This document shows, piece after piece, positions 42,015-50,793 of a stretch of 64,000 bases of DNA. This stretch comes from Enterobacter asburiae (GTDB taxonomy: Bacteria; Pseudomonadota; Gammaproteobacteria; Enterobacterales; Enterobacteriaceae): assembly GCF_024599655.1 (NCBI RefSeq), contig NZ_CP102247.1:2852001-2916000 (forward strand), in the 5' to 3' direction. Position numbers and translations under genes: made by a program. The notes under the pieces were generated by a model. It did not search any database. It was given only the letters and a program-made list of their open reading frames with translations, and was not told the DNA's origin. Position 1 is the stretch's first letter. Every line of letters begins with the position of its first letter.

Positions 42015-43235
42015 TTAGCCCAGCAGCTGGTGAATGCGCTTAAGCCCCGCCACCAGCCTGTCGACTTCTTCCGTTGTGTTGTACATCACCAGCGACGCGC
42101 GGCACATTGCCGGTACCTGGTAAAACGCCATCAGCGGCATCGCGCAGTGGTGCCCGGTACGGACCGCCACGCCGTAGTTATCGAGGAAACTGCCCACGTC
42201 ATAAGCGTGATGTTTCCCAAGATTGAACGCAATCACCCCTTGCCGGTCGGCGGGCCCGTAGAGGGTCAGATCCGGTACGCTGGCAAGCTCCGCAAGCGCA
42301 TAGTGCATCAGCAGCTGTTCGTACTCCTGAATGCTGTCAAGGCCGATTGCGGAGACGTAGGAAATCGCCGCCCCCAGACCGATAATCCCGCCGGTATTGG
42401 GCGTGCCCGCCTCAAAACGCCACGGCGCGCGGGCATAGGTGGTGCCTTCCGTCAGGCTGACGGTGGCGATCATCGACCCGCCCCCTTCCCATGGCGGCAT
42501 CGCCTGCAGGATTGCCTCTTTCACGTACAGCACGCCAATCCCGGTCGGCCCATAGAGCTTGTGGCCTGAAAAGACGTAGAAATCGCAGTCCAGCGCCTGG
42601 ACGTCAACCGCGTGGTGCATCACCGCCTGAGCGCCGTCAATCAGCACCTTCGCGCCCGCCTGATGGGCCTTTTCTACAATCTCTGCCACCGGGTTTTCCG
42701 TCCCCAGCACGTTGGAGACCTGGGTGACCGCCACCAGCCGCGTTTTATCGTCAAGCAGTGCGTCTAGCTGCTCGAGCTGCAGCGTCCCGTCGGCGTTCAA
42801 CGGGATCACCCGCAGCTGCGCGCCAACGCGCTCGCAGAGCATCTGCCACGGCACGATATTGGCGTGGTGCTCCATCTGGGTGATGATGATGTTATCCCCC
42901 GCGTGGACCTGCGCGTTGCCCCAGCTGTTAGCGACAAGGTTGATCCCTTCGGTGGTTCCGCGCACGAAGACCAGCTCTTCAGGCGAACGTGCATTGAGGA
43001 AGGCGGCCAGCTGCGTACGCACGTTTTCCATACGCTGGGTCGCCTCGGCGCTCAGGGTATGAATACCGCGATGCACGGCGGCGTAGCCGTGGCGATAAAA
43101 CTCGGCTTCCGCATCCACCACCTGATTCGGCTTCTGCGCGCTGGCCGCGCTGTCCAGATAGGCCAGAGGAAGACCGTTCACTTCACGGGTCAGAACCGGA
43201 AAATCTGCCCGTACTTTCTCGACGGGAAAACTCAT
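42015..43235 (-). CDS. sufS: Cysteine desulfurase SufS
   Basis: A PLP-dependent cysteine desulfurase of 406 residues that supplies sulfur for stress-time Fe-S assembly. The PLP Lys is in VFSGHKLYGPTGIGVLY; the persulfide Cys is in RTGHHCAMPLM near residue 364. Its start overlaps the end of sufD by 4 bases, indicating coupled translation. Confidence 0.98.
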   Translation of the reverse strand: MSFPVEKVRADFPVLTREVNGLPLAYLDSAASAQKPNQVVDAEAEFYRHGYAAVHRGIHTLSAEATQRMENVRTQLAAFLNARSPEELVFVRGTTEGINLVANSWGNAQVHAGDNIIITQMEHHANIVPWQMLCERVGAQLRVIPLNADGTLQLEQLDALLDDKTRLVAVTQVSNVLGTENPVAEIVEKAHQAGAKVLIDGAQAVMHHAVDVQALDCDFYVFSGHKLYGPTGIGVLYVKEAILQAMPPWEGGGSMIATVSLTEGTTYARAPWRFEAGTPNTGGIIGLGAAISYVSAIGLDSIQEYEQLLMHYALAELASVPDLTLYGPADRQGVIAFNLGKHHAYDVGSFLDNYGVAVRTGHHCAMPLMAFYQVPAMCRASLVMYNTTEEVDRLVAGLKRIHQLLG

Positions 43236-44503
43236 GCTTCGCCTCCAGGCAGACGCTGGCCGATACGCGCCAGCACCTGCTGTTTTAACTGACTATCGTG
43301 AAGCGCTTCCGTCAGCTCGGCGGCAAACGCATAGATAATCATTTTCTGCGCCGCCTGCTCGTCGATGCCGCGGGAACGCAGGTAGAACATCTGCTCGTCG
43401 TCGATGCGCCCGACCGTCGCACCGTGGCTGCACTTCACATCGTCGGCGTAGATCTCCAGCTGCGGTTTGGTGTCCACCTCCGCCAGGCGGCCTAACAGCA
43501 GATTGTTGTTGGTCATCTGCCCATCGGTTTTAATGGCGTGCTGCGCCACGTTAATCAGTCCGTTAAACACCGCGCGGCCTCTGTCGCTGACGATGGTTTT
43601 ATGCAGCTGGCGGCTGTTGCAGTAGCCCTTATTGTGCTCAAGCCAGGTGCGCGTGTCGCACACCTCTGATTTAACCGGCATCGCCAGGCTGTTGATGCGC
43701 AGCGTGGTGTTTTCACCGTTAAGCTGCGTGCTGGTGTTGTGACGTAGCACCGCCCCGCCGAGCAGGAAGCTATGGCTGTACGCCGCGGCATCCTGACCCA
43801 GTACAATGTCGTTATGGGCAAAGTGGTGGCTCTGCGCATTTTCAAACGCCAGCTTGACGTGGTGAAGCTGCGCATTGGCGGCAACGTTCATCGTCAGACG
43901 GGATCCGGTAAAGTGACGCGTCTCGTTGAGGCTGACGTAATGTTCGATGACCGTGGCCTCCGCCCCCTCCGCCAGCTCCAGATGGTGGCGATAGTGCGCG
44001 GTGTTGATTTCGTCGCCGTCCAGCCCCTGGGTGATGTGCATCAGCAGCAGCGGCTTCGCCGGACGCTGGTTACGCTTCACGCGGATATGCGTCACGCTGC
44101 GGGCCAGACTCTCGGTCAGGTGCAGGAAAACCTCAGGCTGAACCGGGGCGCTAAGAGACTGGCGATCGTCGTTGATCTCAATCTCAAATCCGCTCGCCGG
44201 AAGCGCGTCGCTCAGCTCAGGACGGAACTCACCGTCGACAAACACCAGGCGCACGGCATCCACGCCCACTGCCAGCGCGTCACGCTGCGCAGGTGTGAGA
44301 TCCGCCAGACGGGTCACAAACTCGGCGTTCAGCAGGCCATCAAGCGGGGTGTACTTCCAGTTTTCATGCTTACGCGTCGGCAGGCCGAGACGCAGCATCT
44401 GCTGCAGATGCTGCTGCGCCTGCTCAGAGCGCATGCCGCCCTGGGCTTCAAACAGCCTGTGCCACTGCTGGAGCGCATTACTGCTGTTCGGTAAGCCAGC
44501 CAT
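43232..44503 (-). CDS. sufD: Fe-S assembly scaffold protein SufD
   Basis: A partner of SufB in the SufBC2D scaffold, with a right-handed beta-helix core. The start MAGLPNSSNALQQW at 44503 gives 423 residues, as in K-12, and overlaps the 3' end of sufC by 26 bases; the 13 upstream in-frame codons read sufC sequence. The conserved C-terminal block KCSHGATVGRIDDEQ contains the His thought to bind the cluster together with SufB. Confidence 0.97.
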   Translation of the reverse strand: MAGLPNSSNALQQWHRLFEAQGGMRSEQAQQHLQQMLRLGLPTRKHENWKYTPLDGLLNAEFVTRLADLTPAQRDALAVGVDAVRLVFVDGEFRPELSDALPASGFEIEINDDRQSLSAPVQPEVFLHLTESLARSVTHIRVKRNQRPAKPLLLMHITQGLDGDEINTAHYRHHLELAEGAEATVIEHYVSLNETRHFTGSRLTMNVAANAQLHHVKLAFENAQSHHFAHNDIVLGQDAAAYSHSFLLGGAVLRHNTSTQLNGENTTLRINSLAMPVKSEVCDTRTWLEHNKGYCNSRQLHKTIVSDRGRAVFNGLINVAQHAIKTDGQMTNNNLLLGRLAEVDTKPQLEIYADDVKCSHGATVGRIDDEQMFYLRSRGIDEQAAQKMIIYAFAAELTEALHDSQLKQQVLARIGQRLPGGEA

Positions 44504-45224
44504 AGCCCTGCTCCTCCAGTTGTTTAACCAGCGTGAAATCACCGGATTTCACAATACGTCCCTGGTAAAGCACGTGAACGTAATCCGGCTTGATGTAGTC
44601 CAGAATGCGCTGGTAGTGGGTGACGATAATGAACGAACGCTTGCCGTCGCGCAGGGAGTTCACCCCGTCAGCGACAATCTTCAGGGCGTCGATATCCAGA
44701 CCGGAGTCGGTCTCATCCAGAATGCACAGCTCGGGCTCCAGCACCGCCATCTGCAGAATGTCGTTACGCTTTTTCTCGCCGCCGGAGAAGCCAACGTTCA
44801 CCGAACGGGTCAGCAGATCCTCCGGCATTTTCAGCAGCTTGATCTTCTCTTCCATCAGGTCCTGGAAGTCGAAGCGATCCAGCGCCTCCAGGCCGCGATA
44901 CTTGCGCACCGCATTCAGCGCCGTCTGCAGGAAGAACTGGTTGCTGACGCCCGGTATTTCGACCGGGTACTGGAAGGCCATAAAGATGCCCTCTCCCGCG
45001 CGGTCTTCCGGCGACATCTCCAGCAGATCTTTGCCATTAAACTCGACCGAGCCGTGGGTCACCTCATAATCTTCGCGCCCCGCCAGCGTCGCAGAAAGCG
45101 TACTTTTCCCGGAGCCGTTCGGCCCCATGATGGCGTGGACTTCACCCGGTTTGACGTCAAAATTGAGGCCACGCAGGATGGCTTTGTCTTCTACGCTAAC
45201 CTGTAAATCTTTAATGCTTAACAT
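44478..45224 (-). CDS. sufC: Fe-S assembly ATPase SufC
   Basis: A cytoplasmic ABC-type ATPase of 248 residues that drives conformational change of SufB and SufD. Walker A GPNGSGKST, signature FSGGEKKRNDILQ, Walker B CILDETDSGLD and the switch His of IVTHYQ are intact. It sits 9 bases after sufB. Confidence 0.98.
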   Translation of the reverse strand: MLSIKDLQVSVEDKAILRGLNFDVKPGEVHAIMGPNGSGKSTLSATLAGREDYEVTHGSVEFNGKDLLEMSPEDRAGEGIFMAFQYPVEIPGVSNQFFLQTALNAVRKYRGLEALDRFDFQDLMEEKIKLLKMPEDLLTRSVNVGFSGGEKKRNDILQMAVLEPELCILDETDSGLDIDALKIVADGVNSLRDGKRSFIIVTHYQRILDYIKPDYVHVLYQGRIVKSGDFTLVKQLEEQGYGWLTEQQ

Positions 45225-45233
45225 GTGCTTTCC

Positions 45234-46724
45234 TTAACCGACGCTGTGTTCAAGACTAATGGCGAGGAGTTTCTGAGCTTCAACGGCAAATTCCAGCGGC
45301 AGTTCAGAGAACACATCCTTACAGAAGCCGTTGACGATCATCGAGATGGCGTCTTCTTCGCTGATCCCGCGCTGCAGGCAGTAGAAGAGCTGATCTTCCC
45401 CAATCCGCGACGTCGTCGCCTCGTGCTCAAGCTGGGCCGTGTTGTTACGGCACTCGACGTACGGGAAGGTATGCGCCCCGCAGTCTGCGCCAATCAGCAT
45501 CGAGTCACACTGGGTAAAGTTTCGCGCATTGGTGGCCGTCGGCATGATTTTCACCAGCCCGCGATAGCTGTTCTGGCTATGCCCGGCGGAAATCCCTTTC
45601 GAGATGATGGTGGATTTGGTGTTTTTACCGATATGGATCATCTTGGTGCCGGTATCGGCCTGCTGATGGCCGCTGGTCAGCGCCACGGAGTAAAACTCAC
45701 CGATAGAGTTATCCCCGCGCAGGATGCAGCTCGGGTATTTCCAGGTGATGGCCGAGCCGGTTTCGGACTGGGTCCACGACATCTTGCTGTTTTCGCCTTC
45801 GCACAGCGCGCGCTTGGTGACGAAGTTCAGGATACCGCCGGTATTGCCGTCGCCCGGGAACCAGTTTTGCACCGTGGAGTATTTCACCTCGGCATCTTTA
45901 TGGATGATGACCTCCACTACCGCCGCGTGCAGCTGGTAGCTGTCGCGGACCGGAGCGGAGCACCCTTCGATGTAGCTGACGTAGCTGCCTTCATCCGCGA
46001 CCAGAATCGTGCGCTCGAACTGGCCGGTTTTTTCGGCATTGATGCGGAAATAGGTGGAAAGCTCCATCGGACAGCGCACGCCTTTCGGCACATAGATAAA
46101 GGTGCCGTCAGAGGCTACCGCCGCGTTGAGCGCCGCAAAGAAGTTGTCGTTAGAGGGCACCACGGTCCCAATGTACTTTTTCACCAGTTCCGGATGATCG
46201 TGAATCGCTTCTCCGAAGGAGCAGAAAATGATCCCCTGCTCAGCGAGCTTCTCGCGGTAGGTGGTCGCCACCGAGACGGAGTCGAAAATGGCGTCCACCG
46301 CCACCTCTCTCCCCTCACGCACGGGTACGCCAAGCTGATTAAAGGCTTCTTCCACCTCTTTGCTGAGGAAGCTGTTCTCCGCGCCAGTTTGCTGCACCGC
46401 GCCGGGCTGCGAGGCGCAGGTGTCGTCACAGCTGCCGCAGGACGGCGCAGAGTAGTAGCTGTAATCCTGATAGTTCAGCTTGTCATAATGCGCTTTCAGC
46501 CAGTGCGGCTCTTCCATCTGCAGCCAGGCGCGGAAGGCGCTCAGGCGAAACTCCAGCATCCACTCCGGCTCGTTACGTTTCGCCGAGATCGCCCGCACGA
46601 CATCTTCGTTGATGCCTTTCGCCAGCTCATCGGTCTGCAGCTGGGTGAAGAACCCCTCTTTATAGTTGAGGTGTCCACCGCCCCAGGTATTTACTTCACT
46701 CGTTGCTTCAGTATTACGAGACAT
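45234..46724 (-). CDS. sufB: Fe-S assembly scaffold protein SufB
   Basis: The main scaffold on which clusters are built. The start MSRNTEATSEVN at 46724 gives 496 residues (495 in K-12); 14 in-frame codons upstream read through the sufA end. The N-terminal CGSCDDTCAS region, GVRCPMELSTYFRIN, and the C-terminal YVECRNNTAQLEHEA with the active Cys and Glu are present. It is 8 bases after sufA. Confidence 0.98.
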   Translation of the reverse strand: MSRNTEATSEVNTWGGGHLNYKEGFFTQLQTDELAKGINEDVVRAISAKRNEPEWMLEFRLSAFRAWLQMEEPHWLKAHYDKLNYQDYSYYSAPSCGSCDDTCASQPGAVQQTGAENSFLSKEVEEAFNQLGVPVREGREVAVDAIFDSVSVATTYREKLAEQGIIFCSFGEAIHDHPELVKKYIGTVVPSNDNFFAALNAAVASDGTFIYVPKGVRCPMELSTYFRINAEKTGQFERTILVADEGSYVSYIEGCSAPVRDSYQLHAAVVEVIIHKDAEVKYSTVQNWFPGDGNTGGILNFVTKRALCEGENSKMSWTQSETGSAITWKYPSCILRGDNSIGEFYSVALTSGHQQADTGTKMIHIGKNTKSTIISKGISAGHSQNSYRGLVKIMPTATNARNFTQCDSMLIGADCGAHTFPYVECRNNTAQLEHEATTSRIGEDQLFYCLQRGISEEDAISMIVNGFCKDVFSELPLEFAVEAQKLLAISLEHSVG

Positions 46725-46732
46725 AGTACCGC

Positions 46733-47101
46733 CTATACCCCAAAGCTTTCGCCGCAGCCGCATTCGTTCTGGGCTTTCGGGTTATGAAATTTGAATAACT
46801 GGTTTAAGCCTTCGCGGACGTAGTCCACTTCGGTGCCGTCAATAAACGGCATGGCCTGCAGCGCGACGTACAGTTTCGCGCCGTCCGTCTCGAACACCAG
46901 GTCATCTTTCTCGGGTTCGGTGACGGTATCGAGCACGTAGCCAAAACCTGCGCAACCGGTCTGTTTGACGCCCAACCGCACGCCGAGGATCTCGGGCTTT
47001 TTCGCCACCAGCTCGTGAATATGTGCCGCCGCCGCTGGCGTGAGCGTTAAGCCGCGCCAGGCAAAATCGGCAGGATTAAAGGTTTCTGAATGCAGTTCCA
47101 T
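46733..47101 (-). CDS. sufA: A-type Fe-S carrier SufA
   Basis: A 122-residue carrier that takes clusters from SufBC2D to targets. The three cluster cysteines are in GVKQTGCAGFG and the C-terminal ECGCGES. It is the first gene of the suf operon; a Fur box lies about 46 bases upstream of its start. In K-12 the next genes beyond it are rydB and ydiH; here about 15 kb of accessory DNA intervenes. Confidence 0.98.
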   Translation of the reverse strand: MELHSETFNPADFAWRGLTLTPAAAAHIHELVAKKPEILGVRLGVKQTGCAGFGYVLDTVTEPEKDDLVFETDGAKLYVALQAMPFIDGTEVDYVREGLNQLFKFHNPKAQNECGCGESFGV

Positions 47102-47146
47102 AGGTCCACCTCATCTGATAAGCCATCAGGGCATAACACCATGTTA

Positions 47147-47163
47147 GTGATAACGATTATCAC
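47147..47163 (-). promoter_or_regulatory. Fur box of the suf operon
   Basis: GTGATAACGATTATCAC is a perfect 7-3-7 palindrome close to the Fur consensus, positioned to cover the suf promoter. suf is Fur-repressed in E. coli. OxyR, IHF and IscR sites are also known there, but I cannot assign them here. Confidence 0.85.
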
Positions 47164-47592
47164 TTCAACCCTCTGTCAGCAGGGGCATTCGGCTAAACCG
47201 CCCTTTTTGCCTACTTTTATTAAGCATAGACCCTATGGCAGGATGCAGTCAGGATGGATGTATTTGTTCAATGCATTGATTAATAATGCATTTCGTCGCG
47301 GTATTTATGACGGAGAGGAGAAAAGTAAAATATGCATCGGAAATGCCTATTTTTGAGATAGATTTTTTTATTTCGATGAAATCAGGCCATTTTAATAAAA
47401 TCAGTGGCTTACGAATAGCAAACATTAGACAATTAAGGATCGTTTCGTAAATTTTTTCGCAAAAAAAACACTTTAACCCATTGTTTTCCCACCCAAAACC
47501 AATAGAAATAGTGGTAATTCCATCGCCGGGCAGTGGCTGCAAAATATGTCGATGAAAGCCCCGGCGGATACGGGGCTAATGATACTCACGGT
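47164..47592. other. Gene-free AT-rich stretch at the left edge of the accessory block
   Basis: About 430 bases, rich in A/T over 47320-47480. I find no ORF with a ribosome site. Its right end holds a hairpin (47557-47577). It is the junction between conserved suf DNA and the accessory block. In K-12 the small RNA gene rydB lies near this point; I could not recognise it here. Confidence 0.5.
47557..47577 (-). terminator. Terminator of the amidase/lipoprotein operon
   Basis: A 7-bp stem AGCCCCG/CGGGGCT (47557-47563 with 47571-47577), with TTTCATC following on the minus strand, 16 bases after the lipoprotein stop. Confidence 0.65.
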
Positions 47593-48090
47593 TTAAAGAC
47601 CGCTTTCAGCAGTAGACTTCGCGCGCGCGATGGCTCCAGCGTTAAATATTGGATGTTCATAGTTATCGGTTACATCACGGACCCTGTATATCTTCCATAT
47701 GCCAGATTCACGCCGAACGAATACCTGAAGCTCTAACTTCCCTCCGTACTCCTTGCCAATCCATACGGGCAAAATTTCGCCGCCCATAAAAGGCTTAGCA
47801 TCACCGACAGTGAGCGCCGATACCCATGATGGATCATAGTCCTGCGCATAAGCGAAGTAGTCAGATCCAATAAGGTCTTGCTCGGGTATCGCCTCAATAT
47901 CATCCAGTCTCTTGAGCGTGTCGGCAGAGACATATTCGCGCAACTCAGACGGCGAATAAGCATTGTCGCTGCTGGTAAGAGACATCAGATAAGTAGAGTA
48001 AAAAGAATGTACTCGCATCGGCGCACTCTGATCCGGCTTAACTGAGCAAGCGGAGAGCAAGCATGTGTATAACACTATTGCGGCTCTCAT
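47593..48090 (-). CDS. Putative immunity lipoprotein (DUF3828-like)
   Basis: A 165-residue protein starting MRAAIVLYTCLLSACS at 48090. The signal peptide ends in lipobox LSAC (Cys15), so it is anchored at the periplasmic face of a membrane. The body (VHSFYSTYLMSL, then DYFAYAQDYDPSW) resembles DUF3828-type lipoproteins. AGGA precedes the ATG, which shares one base with the stop of the amidase gene (TGATG), so expression is coupled. By analogy with effector/immunity pairs it may neutralise the amidase; that is inference. Confidence 0.75.
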   Translation of the reverse strand: MRAAIVLYTCLLSACSVKPDQSAPMRVHSFYSTYLMSLTSSDNAYSPSELREYVSADTLKRLDDIEAIPEQDLIGSDYFAYAQDYDPSWVSALTVGDAKPFMGGEILPVWIGKEYGGKLELQVFVRRESGIWKIYRVRDVTDNYEHPIFNAGAIARAKSTAESGL

Positions 48091-48458
48091 CAATTCATCC
48101 TGTAAATTTTGTAGGCCGGATGAGCCGCGCGATACCCCGGGCCAGGGTACATGCTGTGCTGTCGGAAATCGGAGATCCATTGTGTCCCGTCATACATGGT
48201 CATATGCCCGCTGGAGTTTCCTCCCTGATAGGGTTGAATCACAGCGACATCACCGCTCAACAATGTTGAACCCGGCGGAACTTCACGAAATCCCGCTCGC
48301 AGTAATGATTGCCCGTAATCTTTTGCGTTTAGCGTTCTCTCAAGCCGTATGCCGCCAGCAGCTATAGCCTCCCTGGTAAAGGTAGCACATTCATTATGGG
48401 AACGACCGAGAGCGCGTGACCGGAGGTGTGAAACAGCAGCTTCTTTATTCCAACTCAT
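48090..48458 (-). CDS. Putative peptidoglycan amidase (NlpC/P60- or CHAP-like)
   Basis: A compact 122-residue protein without a signal peptide. HNECATFTREAI gives a candidate catalytic Cys24; SSGHMTMYDG gives His85; WISDF gives Asp97, matching the Cys-His-Asp order of small papain-like peptidoglycan amidases. SGDVAVIQP before the His is typical of CHAP and NlpC/P60 folds. Size, lack of signal and a coupled lipoprotein gene resemble type VI secretion amidase effectors. No T6SS, VgrG or Hcp gene is in the window. AAAGGA precedes the ATG. Confidence 0.75.
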   Translation of the reverse strand: MSWNKEAAVSHLRSRALGRSHNECATFTREAIAAGGIRLERTLNAKDYGQSLLRAGFREVPPGSTLLSGDVAVIQPYQGGNSSGHMTMYDGTQWISDFRQHSMYPGPGYRAAHPAYKIYRMN

Positions 48459-48633
48459 TCTTAGTTCCTTTAAGTAAGTAAGAAGGAAATTATTAAATTA
48501 ACTACTGATAAATTGTGGGATTAAAAATGCTGAAGTTTATTTTTAAAACTCAAAGGCAAGATCGACGCTATGACAGCGGTACTGGTGCAATGCATCTTCG
48601 CGAATACCTATGCCGTATCGCCGGAAACAAAAA

Positions 48634-48648
48634 AGGCCCTCTGGGCCT
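48634..48648 (-). terminator. bluR terminator
   Basis: Stem AGGCCC/GGGCCT with a TCT loop and TTTTTT on the minus strand, 8 bases after the bluR stop. Confidence 0.8.
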
Positions 48649-48655
48649 CTGACGA

Positions 48656-49384
48656 TCAGTGATGAAATGAGACTGCAAACCCCTGTTCACGCCAGTGGTC
48701 GAGCTGTTCCTGCTGGCGAGGCGTTGGGGATTTCCCCGTCCAGACGAAGATTTTTTGCCCAGGGAACAGTTCAGGACGCGGCGAATCAATAGGTTCCGCC
48801 AGAACGTCAATGTGCCAGCCCTTCTGCGATAATCGCGCGGCTTCCAGCCACAGGTGGGTGCGGTCATCGCATTCCCAGCCAATCAGCAGCGCGTCTTTAC
48901 CGGCTTTTTTGCGGGATTCCGACAGGCTTGCAATGGCGAATTCGATCAGTACACCGTCAAACAGGCTCGCCATGTGACGCACGGTATTTTGATCCTGATT
49001 CATTCGCTGACGGACGGGAGAGATAATATTGTCAATCAGCGCGTCCATCGCGTGATCGCGGCGGAATTCACTGATTTTGGCGCGCAGTTTTGCCGGGCTG
49101 GCGTAACGCAGAACGGTCATCATCTCTTCCTGGAACGAGACCCAGTTGCCCTGAGTCAACACTTCTTTGTTTTCCAGCAAGGCTTTGACTTTTCCGACCG
49201 AGACGCCGCTCTTCATCAGGCGCTTGATCTCTTCAATGCGCAGGATATCTTCATCGTCGAACTGACGATGACCCCCTTCGCTGCGCTGCGGCTTCAACAA
49301 TCCATAACGGCGCTGCCAGGCACGCAGCGTAACGGGGTTGATACCGCATCGTTCGGCTACTTCGCCGATACTGTAATAGGCCAT
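48656..49384 (-). CDS. bluR: MerR-family repressor BluR
   Basis: A MerR-type repressor of ycgZ-ymgA-ariR, relieved by BluF on blue light in E. coli. The ATG at 49384 (MAYYSIGEV) follows GAGGGAG and gives 242 residues; 20 more upstream codons are unsupported. The winged helix spans AERCGINPVTLRAWQRRYGLL (about residues 10-30). The C-terminal half resembles a cobalamin-binding-like effector domain. bluF is encoded upstream on the same strand, as in K-12. Confidence 0.93.
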   Translation of the reverse strand: MAYYSIGEVAERCGINPVTLRAWQRRYGLLKPQRSEGGHRQFDDEDILRIEEIKRLMKSGVSVGKVKALLENKEVLTQGNWVSFQEEMMTVLRYASPAKLRAKISEFRRDHAMDALIDNIISPVRQRMNQDQNTVRHMASLFDGVLIEFAIASLSESRKKAGKDALLIGWECDDRTHLWLEAARLSQKGWHIDVLAEPIDSPRPELFPGQKIFVWTGKSPTPRQQEQLDHWREQGFAVSFHH

Positions 49385-49572
49385 TAACTCCCTCACGCTC
49401 AGAACTTCCATACCTAACTGCACCAACCTTATCAGATTGTACACACCATTTGTATAACTAAGACCGCATTTTGAACGGGTGAACGGGGTTCTTTCCCATC
49501 CACCTGTTAATACATTGTTGTATAAAATTTGCCATTCGTACAGTTAAGTCTGCCGGAATGTGTACAGCTTTA

Positions 49573-50793
49573 TCAGAAGTCGAACTTTTTCTCCGGCCAC
49601 GCAATCGCGGGAATACCGCCGTGGCGCGGGCTGGCAAAAAGATGCCCCTGGAACTGGGAAATCCCCGCAGACTCCAGCCACATCCACTCTTCCGCCTTCT
49701 CTACCCCCACCGCGCAGAACTGGATCTCTAGCGAGGAGCAGCATTTGATAATCGCCTGAATAATGGCCTGTCGGGGGCCACTTTTATGCACGTTCGCCAC
49801 CAGATCGCGATTAATCTTAATTCTGTCCGGCTGGAACTGCGCCAGCAGCTGCAGCCCGGCAAAACCGGCGCCAAAGTGATCGATCGTCACGCTGATGCCC
49901 GCGCTTTTTAACTGCCTGACCGAATCCGTGAATTCATCAAAACGGGAAATGGCTTCGCTCTCGGTGAACTCCACCACAATTTGCTCGGGCACAAACCCAT
50001 TTGCTTCAATCGCGGTGAGCAGGAAATCCACGGCGTTGGGAATGTTGACCAGCGTCATGGGCAGCAGGTTAAGGGATAACGTCTGGTCCTGTAGCCCCAG
50101 CGCGCTGGCCATGGAGAGCGCCACCTGCTTGCTTTGTAAATCCGAGGCATACACCTCGTCACGCGGCCGGTTAGCGAAATAGACCCCCGGCGGGTCGCCG
50201 TCAGGGGTGCGGAGAAGCGCCTCCCAGGAGACGACCTGTTGCATAAACGGATCGACTATCGGCTGGAACGCAAAGCTGCAATCCGCCCCCTTCGCGACCA
50301 CCTCAGGCTGCGCCGACAGGCGCGTTTCCTCGCGAACGAACTCCCAGGAATCCGCCGGCGGCAGTTCAAAATAGTTCGCTTTTTCCGTGGCCTCGACAAA
50401 GGTGCGGAAAAACTGCAGCGGGCGATCGTTATACGTCAGCTGATAGCGTGTCGTTCCCCTGTTAAGCACCTGCTGCAGCACCTCGTCCCTGTCGAAGTGG
50501 CGTAAATCAAAAAGCTCCATGCCCACGTTGCCAAACCGTCGGACGGGCCCGTGATCGCGCATCAGCTCCACCACGTTATGGTGCCGCGTGTCGCTGCAGA
50601 TCTGCTCATAGATGGCAGAGACGTGCTCCACTGGCCCTTCAAGCAGCTGAAAAAAATGTGTGCCGTTAAACAGCAGGATCCCCGTGACGTTGGATTGCCG
50701 ATTTTTACTATTTGCAGCAGCGACCATTGCTTCCAGCGCCTTCACTGGAACGTCCTCGCAGATATGACTGCGGTAAATGATGGTTGTGAGCAT
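49573..50793 (-). CDS. bluF: Blue-light sensor BluF (BLUF-EAL)
   Basis: A 406-residue photoreceptor that antagonises BluR on light exposure. The BLUF domain (1-95) binds FAD, with Tyr7 in IIYRSH and Gln49 in FFQLLEG forming the photoswitch. The EAL domain follows. E191-A-L-L-R195 restores the canonical EALxR signature, which is FEAIVQ in the K-12 protein as I recall it. The metal-binding Asp-Asp pair is still Asp305-His306 (TIDHFGAG), so phosphodiesterase activity is doubtful. The start at 50793 follows AGGA; ten upstream codons are unsupported. Confidence 0.94.
   Translation of the reverse strand: MLTTIIYRSHICEDVPVKALEAMVAAANSKNRQSNVTGILLFNGTHFFQLLEGPVEHVSAIYEQICSDTRHHNVVELMRDHGPVRRFGNVGMELFDLRHFDRDEVLQQVLNRGTTRYQLTYNDRPLQFFRTFVEATEKANYFELPPADSWEFVREETRLSAQPEVVAKGADCSFAFQPIVDPFMQQVVSWEALLRTPDGDPPGVYFANRPRDEVYASDLQSKQVALSMASALGLQDQTLSLNLLPMTLVNIPNAVDFLLTAIEANGFVPEQIVVEFTESEAISRFDEFTDSVRQLKSAGISVTIDHFGAGFAGLQLLAQFQPDRIKINRDLVANVHKSGPRQAIIQAIIKCCSSLEIQFCAVGVEKAEEWMWLESAGISQFQGHLFASPRHGGIPAIAWPEKKFDF

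Noticed and set aside
45225..46787. 520-codon plus-strand ORF
   Set aside because: It lies wholly opposite sufB, has no ribosome site or protein-like domains, and arises from GC-rich codon bias.
47249..47542. 97-codon minus-strand ORF in the AT-rich gap beside sufA
   Set aside because: No ribosome site and a low-complexity product; probably a chance ORF.
48527..48652. 41-codon plus-strand ORF starting MLKFIFKTQR
   Set aside because: Weak ribosome site, and the reading frame runs through the bluR terminator hairpin; no other support.
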